Shown here: piece by piece, positions 58,336 through 64,000 of the stretch | How the letters are laid out: each line of letters opens with the position of its first letter | Position numbering within the stretch: position 1 is the first letter of the stretch | From: Sulfitobacter sp. F26204 | Lineage (GTDB): Bacteria > Pseudomonadota > Alphaproteobacteria > Rhodobacterales > Rhodobacteraceae | Assembly (NCBI RefSeq): GCF_026410305.1 | Contig: NZ_JAPMLQ010000002.1 | Location: 682,001 to 746,000, forward strand | DNA: 64,000 bases | Direction of reading: 5' to 3' | Translations under genes and position numbers: made by a program | The notes under the pieces: generated by a model | Told to the model about the DNA's origin: nothing | Databases searched by the model: none | Seen by the model: only the letters and a program-made list of their open reading frames with translations

Positions 58336-60285
58336 ATGTTTGACACGATTTTGATAGCGAACCGCGGCGAGATCGCCTGCCGGGTGATGGAAACCGCACA
58401 GGCAATGGGGGTGCGCTGTGTGGCGGTGTATTCGGACGCCGATGCGGGGGCCAAACACGTGGCAATGGCGGATGTGGCGGCCCACATTGGCGGCTCTGCG
58501 CCAAGTGCGAGTTACCTGCGCGGGGATGTGATCATTCAGGCGGCGTTGGATACGGGGGCACAGGCGATTCATCCGGGCTATGGGTTCCTGTCGGAGAACC
58601 CGGAATTTGTCGAAGCGGTTGAGGCGGCGGGATTGGTGTTTATCGGCCCGTCGGCCTCGGCCATTCGGGCGATGGGGCTTAAGGATGCTGCCAAGGCCCT
58701 GATGATAAAGGCCGGTGTGCCAGTGGTGCCCGGGTATCACGGGACGGATCAGGAGGATGGCTTGCTGGCCAAGGAGGCGGGCAAGATCGGCTATCCGGTG
58801 CTGATCAAGGCAGTCGCGGGGGGCGGCGGCAAGGGCATGCGTCTGGTGGAAGAGGCGGGTGGTTTTCAGGCGGCGCTGGAATCGGCGCGGTCGGAAGCGA
58901 AGACAGCCTTTGGCAATGCCGATGTTCTGGTTGAAAAATTTGTCGCCAAGCCGCGACACATCGAGGTGCAGGTGTTCGCAGACGGGACAAAGGCGGTGCA
59001 TTTGTTCGAGCGGGATTGTTCCCTGCAGCGGCGGCATCAGAAGGTGATCGAGGAAGCACCGGCACCGGGGATGACGCAAGCGATGCGCCAGGCGATGGGA
59101 GATGCGGCTGTCAAGGCGGCCGAGGCGATCGGCTATGCCGGAGCAGGGACGGTAGAGTTTATCGTTGACGGGTCGGATGGTCTTTCGGCGGACGGGTTCT
59201 TTTTCATGGAGATGAACACGCGGTTGCAGGTGGAACATCCGGTGACCGAGGCAATTACCGGTGTTGACCTGGTGGCCTGGCAGCTGCGTGTCGCGGCCGG
59301 GGAGACTTTGCCAAAGACCCAGGACGAATTGACGATTGAGGGTCATGCCTTTGAGGCGCGGCTTTATGCAGAGGATGTTCCTGCAGGATTTCTGCCGGCG
59401 ACGGGACAGTTGACGCATTTGCAGTTCACACCGCAGACACGGGCCGATTCCGGGGTGCGGGCCGGGGACAGCATCAGCCCGTTTTATGATCCGATGATTG
59501 CGAAGATCATCGTGCATGGGCCTACGCGGGACGTGGCGCTGGCGAAGCTGCGGGCGGCCTTGAGCGGTTGCCAGGTCGGGGGCACGGTCACCAATCTGGC
59601 GTTTCTGGGCGCGCTTGCGGGGCATGAAGGCTTTGGCAGGGGAGAAGTGGATACCGGCCTGATCGCACGCGACATCGACAGGTTGACGGCCGTTCCGGCG
59701 GTCGAGGTGCGGCATGTAGCCCTGGCGGGCATGGCGGCGCTGGGGTTGCTGGAACGGCGGGAGGCGGCGGGTTTTGTCCTGTGGCGTGCCCTGCGCCGGT
59801 CGGTGCTTCTGGGCTGGGGCGGCGAGGAGCATCTGGTGAAGGTGCGGGTGCTGGGTGCGGATGAACAGCTCTGGTCGGTCGGAGATGTCGAGGTCAGGGC
59901 ACATCACCGTGGTGGGCAGTGGATCGTTGATGGACAGGCAACGGCCGATGTCGCAGTCGCAAGGAATGTGGTGACGGTTTTTGACGGGTATGGCATGGCC
60001 TTTGACGTGATCGACCCGCTGGACCGGGCGGCAGCCGCGCAGGGGGATGGCAATCTGATCGAAGCGCCAATGCCGGGGTTGGTGCGCTCTGTTGACGCCA
60101 AGGTCGGACTGCAGGTGGCCAAAGGGGATCGATTGGCGGTATTGGAGGCCATGAAGATGGAGCATTCGCTTTTGGCGGCCCGTGATGGCATTGTTGCCGA
60201 GGTGCTGGCCGTTGCCGGAGACCAGGTAGAAGCGGGTGCCGCTCTTGTCCGACTGGAAGCAGAAACCGAAGAGGCCACCCCATGA
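58336..60285 (+). CDS. mccA: Methylcrotonoyl-CoA carboxylase alpha subunit
   Basis: Biotin carboxylase/carrier subunit, 649 residues. ATP-grasp domain with LIANRGEIACRV, GGGGKGMRLVE and EMNTRLQVEHPVTE; a linker BT domain; and a C-terminal biotinyl domain with EAMKMEHSL (biotinylated Lys about 607). An in-frame TTG at 58327 is possible, but GAGG lies just before the ATG at 58336. GST follows with a 4-bp overlap. Confidence 0.96.
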   Translation: MFDTILIANRGEIACRVMETAQAMGVRCVAVYSDADAGAKHVAMADVAAHIGGSAPSASYLRGDVIIQAALDTGAQAIHPGYGFLSENPEFVEAVEAAGLVFIGPSASAIRAMGLKDAAKALMIKAGVPVVPGYHGTDQEDGLLAKEAGKIGYPVLIKAVAGGGGKGMRLVEEAGGFQAALESARSEAKTAFGNADVLVEKFVAKPRHIEVQVFADGTKAVHLFERDCSLQRRHQKVIEEAPAPGMTQAMRQAMGDAAVKAAEAIGYAGAGTVEFIVDGSDGLSADGFFFMEMNTRLQVEHPVTEAITGVDLVAWQLRVAAGETLPKTQDELTIEGHAFEARLYAEDVPAGFLPATGQLTHLQFTPQTRADSGVRAGDSISPFYDPMIAKIIVHGPTRDVALAKLRAALSGCQVGGTVTNLAFLGALAGHEGFGRGEVDTGLIARDIDRLTAVPAVEVRHVALAGMAALGLLERREAAGFVLWRALRRSVLLGWGGEEHLVKVRVLGADEQLWSVGDVEVRAHHRGGQWIVDGQATADVAVARNVVTVFDGYGMAFDVIDPLDRAAAAQGDGNLIEAPMPGLVRSVDAKVGLQVAKGDRLAVLEAMKMEHSLLAARDGIVAEVLAVAGDQVEAGAALVRLEAETEEATP

Positions 60286-60947
60286 TTGTATTACACCATT
60301 GTCCGCAAACACGATCGATGCGCACACTTTGGTTGCTAAACGAATTGGAAATCGAATTTCAGCTGCGTTTCCATGCCTTTGACCGGACCCTGAGAGATCC
60401 CGAATACCTGAGCCTGTCCCCTGCCGGACGGGTGCCTGCCCTGGAAATCGATGGCGAGCGGATGTTCGAAACCGGTGCCATCACACAGTATCTGTGCGAG
60501 CGGTTCAGCCCCGACCGGCTGGGACGCTCGGTGGGAAGCCCGGACAGGATGGCCTGGCTGGTGTGGTTGCATTTCGCCGAAACCATCAGCCAGCATACGG
60601 CGGCATTGACCCAGCAGCATGTCGCCTTGCGCGAGGATCATATGCGCAGTCCGATCGTGATGAAACTGGAAGCGGCGCGGGTGGCCAAATGTTACGATGC
60701 GCTCGAGGCGCGGTTGTCGACTCCGGTAGAGAATCGGGATTATCTGCTGACCAGCGGGTTTTCGGCAGTGGATATTTCTGTCGGTCAGGCGGTTTATATG
60801 TCACGCTGGTTTGTGACCCTGGACAATCACCCGGAAGTGGCCAAATGGTACGAACGCATCACCGAGCGCCAGGGGTTCATCAATGCACTGCCACAGGACG
60901 ACGGAATTTATACGCAGGATTTCTATCCACCCTGGCCCGTTGAGTAA
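60282..60947 (+). CDS. Glutathione S-transferase-like protein
   Basis: A 221-residue cytosolic GST fold. N-terminal thioredoxin-like domain with RVPALEIDG and the glutathione-binding FETGAITQYLCE, then an all-helical C-terminal domain. The ATG overlaps the mccA stop by 4 bp, so it is translationally coupled. A GST inside a leucine-degradation operon is unusual; it may be a fellow traveller or may handle a reactive enoyl-CoA or aldehyde. Confidence 0.85.
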   Translation: MIVLHHCPQTRSMRTLWLLNELEIEFQLRFHAFDRTLRDPEYLSLSPAGRVPALEIDGERMFETGAITQYLCERFSPDRLGRSVGSPDRMAWLVWLHFAETISQHTAALTQQHVALREDHMRSPIVMKLEAARVAKCYDALEARLSTPVENRDYLLTSGFSAVDISVGQAVYMSRWFVTLDNHPEVAKWYERITERQGFINALPQDDGIYTQDFYPPWPVE

Positions 60948-60990
60948 AACCCTGCGCGCACTTTTTACAAACTGAATTGGGGGAAAATCG

Positions 60991-61845
60991 ATGAGCCTGG
61001 GACCATGTGAGATTTTTGAGGTCGGCCCACGGGACGGATTACAGAGCGAAACCAGAGAGATTGCTGTCGCAGACAAGGTTGCGCTGGTCGACAAGCTGAC
61101 AGAGGCGGGGTTCCGGCGGATCGAATGCGCCAGTTTCGTGTCGCCCAAGTGGGTGCCGCAGATGGCCGGTTCGGGCGAGGTGATGGCGGCGATCACGCGC
61201 AAGGAGGGGGTGCGCTATGCAGCGTTGACGCCGAACATGCGCGGCTATCAGGATGCCTTGGCGGCGGGTGTGGACGAGATTGCTGTTTTTGGATCGGCCT
61301 CGGAAGGGTTCAGCCAGAAAAACATCAATGCAAGTATTGCCGAGAGTCTGGAATTGTTTGCTCCGGTGCTGGAGGACGCGCGCCATCGTGACATTCCGGT
61401 TCGAGGCTATGTCTCTTGTGTGGTGGAATGTCCCTATGACGGTGTGGTTGCACCAGCGGCGGTCGCCGAAGTGGCGGACAGGCTATTTGCCATGGGCTGC
61501 TACGAGATCTCACTGGGAGATACGACCGGAGCGGGCACACCTGACAGCATTGCGCGGATGTTGCTGGCGGTGCGCGATGTGGTGCCGGCGGGCAGGCTTG
61601 CCGGACATTACCATGACACAAAGGGCCATGCCATGGCCAACATAGATGCGTCCCTGTCCCTGGGATTGCGGGTATTTGACGGGGCAGTCGGGGGGCTTGG
61701 CGGTTGTCCCTATGCGCCCGGCGCACCGGGAAATGTTGCGACCGAAGCAGTGAACAAGCATTTGACGGCTTTGGGCTATGTAACGGGGCTGGATCAAAGC
61801 GTTCTGGAGGAAGCGGCCGCCATGGCACAGGCTATGCGGGGCTAG
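60991..61845 (+). CDS. mvaB: Hydroxymethylglutaryl-CoA lyase
   Basis: Cleaves HMG-CoA to acetoacetate and acetyl-CoA, the last step of the pathway. 284 residues with EVGPRDGLQSE, the metal/substrate HYHDTKGHAMAN, and the catalytic Cys-bearing signature GGLGGCPYAPGAPGN near the C-terminus. GGGGGAAAA precedes the ATG. Confidence 0.96.
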   Translation: MSLGPCEIFEVGPRDGLQSETREIAVADKVALVDKLTEAGFRRIECASFVSPKWVPQMAGSGEVMAAITRKEGVRYAALTPNMRGYQDALAAGVDEIAVFGSASEGFSQKNINASIAESLELFAPVLEDARHRDIPVRGYVSCVVECPYDGVVAPAAVAEVADRLFAMGCYEISLGDTTGAGTPDSIARMLLAVRDVVPAGRLAGHYHDTKGHAMANIDASLSLGLRVFDGAVGGLGGCPYAPGAPGNVATEAVNKHLTALGYVTGLDQSVLEEAAAMAQAMRG

Positions 61846-61848
61846 ATC

Positions 61849-62367
61849 ATGAAGATTGCGCTGCGGGCAGAGCGGCTGATGGGCATGAGCGATGAGATCT
61901 GGTTGCGCCATGCGAATCCATGGTCCGGCTGGACCCGCCTGAGCATCCTGCCGCTCTGGGCTTTGGCGATCTGGAGCCGGGTGTGGATTGGCAGCTATGC
62001 CTGGGGCGCTGTGGCGTTTGTATTGATCTGGATATGGTTCAATCCGCGTGTCTTTGCGCCGCCCGCCCGGTTTGACAGTTGGATGTCGCGCGGCGTGTTG
62101 GGGGAACGGGTGTTCCTGCAATTCAACGAATCCTTGCCCGCGCATCACCGCAGGATGGCGATTATTCTGGGCTATGGCGCGGTGCCGGGGCTGCTTGTTC
62201 TGGGCTGGGGGCTTTGGGTGCTTGATCCGGTGTTTGTCGCCTTTGGCGTCATACTCGCGGCGCTGCCCAAACTGTGGTTTGTGGACCGCATGGTGTGGAT
62301 TTTGGAAGACTGGCGGCATCAAGGCGGACAGGTGCCGGGCTTGCCGGAAGGAGTGAACGATGTTTGA
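61849..62367 (+). CDS. Small membrane protein (DUF6653-like)
   Basis: A 172-residue protein with about four membrane segments, the first pair around ILPLWALAIWS and AYWGAVAFVLIWIW-like sequence, then two after residue 100. The motif ANPWSGWTRLSILPLW and RFDSWMSRGVLGERV are typical of a small uncharacterised family (DUF6653, by my recollection). It lies 3 bp after mvaB and overlaps the hydratase by 8 bp. Confidence 0.7.
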   Translation: MKIALRAERLMGMSDEIWLRHANPWSGWTRLSILPLWALAIWSRVWIGSYAWGAVAFVLIWIWFNPRVFAPPARFDSWMSRGVLGERVFLQFNESLPAHHRRMAIILGYGAVPGLLVLGWGLWVLDPVFVAFGVILAALPKLWFVDRMVWILEDWRHQGGQVPGLPEGVNDV

Positions 62368-63142
62368 GACCATAACGATTGAAACGGATGCGCGCGGGGT
62401 GGCGACGCTGACCCTGAACCGCGTGGAAAAGCACAACGCGATGTCGGCGCAGATGCTGGCAGACTTGACCGATGCGGCGGCGCAGCTGGGGGCGGATGAG
62501 GCGGTGCGCGTTGTGGTGCTGACCGGGGCGGGCAAATCCTTTTGTGCGGGTGGTGATCTGGAATGGATGCGCGCACAGCGCGATATGGATGCGCCGACCC
62601 GGTCCGCAGAAGCGGGTAAACTGGCGGCAATGCTGGGAGCGCTCAACAGCCTGCCCAAACCTCTGATCGGGAAGGTGCAGGGCAACGCGTTTGGCGGCGG
62701 CGTCGGCATGGCGAGCGTTTGCGATGTGGCGATCGGGGTGGACAGCCTCAAGATGGGTTTCACCGAAACACGGCTGGGCATCATCCCCGCAACCATCGGG
62801 CCTTATGTGATTGCCCGCATGGGCGAAGGGCCCGCGCGGCGCGTGTTTATGTCGGCCCGTCTGTTCGGCGCGGCAGAGGCGGTTGATCTGGGGTTGTTGG
62901 CCCGGAGCGTGGCTGCCGATGAACTGGATGCAGCGGTAGAGGCCGAAGTGGTGCCTTATCTGAGCTGTGCACCGGGGGCCGTGGCGGCGGCCAAGGCACT
63001 TGCTTTGGAACTGGGTGGTGCGGCAAGCGAGGCGGCGGTTGCGCTTTCGATCAAGGCGCTGGCCGAACGCTGGGAGACGGAGGAAGCCGCCGAGGGGATC
63101 GGTGCGTTTTTTGACAAGCGCAAGGCGGCGTGGATGGGGTGA
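62360..63142 (+). CDS. liuC: Methylglutaconyl-CoA hydratase (LiuC/EchA-type)
   Basis: A 260-residue crotonase-fold enzyme. The oxyanion loops are in LTGAGKSFCAGGDLEWM and VQGNAFGGGVGMASVCDVA, and the acid-base Glu region is FTETRLGIIPATIGP. In this operon it should hydrate 3-methylglutaconyl-CoA to HMG-CoA, filling the step between MccAB and MvaB. AAGGAG precedes the ATG. Confidence 0.9.
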   Translation: MFETITIETDARGVATLTLNRVEKHNAMSAQMLADLTDAAAQLGADEAVRVVVLTGAGKSFCAGGDLEWMRAQRDMDAPTRSAEAGKLAAMLGALNSLPKPLIGKVQGNAFGGGVGMASVCDVAIGVDSLKMGFTETRLGIIPATIGPYVIARMGEGPARRVFMSARLFGAAEAVDLGLLARSVAADELDAAVEAEVVPYLSCAPGAVAAAKALALELGGAASEAAVALSIKALAERWETEEAAEGIGAFFDKRKAAWMG

Positions 63143-63151
63143 TTCCCAAGT

Positions 63152-64000
63152 CTACCCAGCGATTGCACGCATCATTGCCTCAACCGGGCCACGCTTGAAG
63201 AATCTTGCCCAGACAAAGGCATAAAGCGTGGCGGCCGCGCAGAACAGAAGGGAGGCCGCTACGGCCTGTGCGGTAGTTTGTCCGCCCAGCATGCCAAGGG
63301 CTTCCAACGTGCCCATCCCGATCAGGATATGCGCGATGTAAAGCGTTAGGGTCTGCCGCCCTGCTGGGGCCAGAAGCCGCAAAAGACCCATTCTGGCAAG
63401 CCTGTCAGAGACCAGCAAACAAAGGCCAACAACGATGCATGCCGCACCGATCCCCGCCAGCATATAGAGCGGCATCGGCGGGACGGGTTCAGTCGTTACA
63501 AGAAGTGCCAGTTCGGGATCAATCTGCGCGAATTGGATGCGCAACACCGCGCTTAACGCTTCGGCCAAGGCAAAAAGAATGATACCCGCGATCACCAACC
63601 GAACTTGGGTTGTGCGTTCGACCAACGAAATCCGGCTCAACATGATCCCCACCAGCAGGAAGCCGAGCCATGGAATGACCGGATGCCAGCCGTTAAAGAA
63701 CAGGTTGCGAACAAAGCCGACGGGTGTCCAGAAACCGGTATAGCTGTAGTCATCCCAGTTCCAGCCAGCGTCGTAGTCAAGGACAAGCACCATCACGACA
63801 AAGAACAGATTGAGACCGATCACGACCGCAAACAACGCTCGATTGCCCAAAGGCAGCAACAGCGCCCCAAACAGGAAGTAAAAGGCATAATAATGCAGGA
63901 TATCTGCATCGAATATCGTCATGTTCAGCAAACCGACAGCGAGCAGGAACAGCGCGCGCTTCAGCGTCACTGCGATTGTCTGATCAAGCCCCCTGATCCC
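63152..64000 (-). CDS. Multipass membrane protein, DUF418/acyltransferase-like, N-terminus outside window
   Basis: Partial. Frame is open up to the window end, so the protein continues beyond 64000; a GTG at 63970 is only a possible internal start. The visible part (about 283 residues) has about seven hydrophobic helices with DILHYYAFYFLFGALLLPLGNRAL and the late APAGRQTLTLYIAHILIG motif, which fits DUF418-like membrane proteins. Substrate unknown. It converges on the liuC stop with a 9-bp gap. Confidence 0.7.
   Translation of the reverse strand, partial: GIRGLDQTIAVTLKRALFLLAVGLLNMTIFDADILHYYAFYFLFGALLLPLGNRALFAVVIGLNLFFVVMVLVLDYDAGWNWDDYSYTGFWTPVGFVRNLFFNGWHPVIPWLGFLLVGIMLSRISLVERTTQVRLVIAGIILFALAEALSAVLRIQFAQIDPELALLVTTEPVPPMPLYMLAGIGAACIVVGLCLLVSDRLARMGLLRLLAPAGRQTLTLYIAHILIGMGTLEALGMLGGQTTAQAVAASLLFCAAATLYAFVWARFFKRGPVEAMMRAIAG

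Noticed and set aside
58300..60327. 675-codon open frame on the minus strand opposite mccA
   Set aside because: Longer than mccA itself but protein is rich in His, Arg, Pro and Cys with no domain; mccA on the plus strand is a complete canonical gene. A by-product of GC-rich third positions.
61510..62796. 428-codon minus-strand frame across mvaB and liuC
   Set aside because: Antisense to genes with catalytic motifs in the right places; Pro/Arg/His-rich composition.

Overview
The window looks like a chromosomal segment of a roseobacter-type alphaproteobacterium (Rhodobacterales). This is inferred from high GC, the gene families (CobS/CobT-type cobaltochelatase, PntAB, DUF3422, roseobacter-type RTX protein, a complete liu leucine-degradation cluster) and a GGGGCTCTGCCCC-type intergenic hairpin of the sort common in this order. 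No IS element, phage, CRISPR array, tRNA or rRNA was seen. Most of the window is core or near-core genome.

Layout. (a) 0.1-10 kb: an RTX calcium-binding protein built of two tandem modules, then mostly minus-strand genes: DUF427 protein, Xaa-Pro aminopeptidase, cobT, cobS (with a small exported acidic protein gene on the opposite strand between them), a TPR protein and a J-domain protein. (b) 10-25 kb: bolA, a DUF4177-like protein, a DNA methyltransferase with a C-terminal Mrr-like nuclease domain and a low-GC middle, a hotdog thioesterase, gatB, a lysophospholipid acyltransferase, an unrecognised 444-aa protein, a lytic transglycosylase, pepN-SDR-membrane protein, and malate synthase G. (c) 25-32 kb: class-I glutamine amidotransferase, pntA-pntB, DUF3422 protein, YeeE/YedE-type transporter.

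(d) 32-43 kb is a peptide or acylated-amino-acid uptake and catabolism module. The binding protein and two permeases are on the minus strand. Divergent from them is a plus-strand chain of a fused double ABC ATPase, an ArgE-like deacylase, a DadA-like FAD oxidoreductase and two recently duplicated M20 amidohydrolases. The second amidohydrolase has a hairpin-rich leader. (e) 43-53 kb: minus-strand moaA-waaA-glycosyltransferase; two small lipoproteins; minus-strand glmU-glmS-PNPOx-like-alkD, in which the PNPOx-like gene has no canonical start codon for its conserved N-terminus; then a HAD phosphatase and a DegT-type aminotransferase.

(f) 53.8-63.1 kb: a one-direction leucine-degradation operon, ivd - acyl-CoA synthetase - mccB - mccA - GST-like - mvaB - small membrane protein - enoyl-CoA hydratase. 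A near-perfect 18-bp palindrome overlapping a repeated TGAACAACT motif lies just upstream of ivd. The enzymes convert isovaleryl-CoA to acetoacetate plus acetyl-CoA. The window closes with the C-terminal part of a multipass membrane protein on the minus strand, whose start lies outside.

Most plausible new biology: the methyltransferase-Mrr fusion with a compositionally foreign recognition region, the start-codon-less PNPOx-like gene, the structured leader between the duplicated amidohydrolases, and the extra members and operator of the liu operon. None of these was tested by database search.
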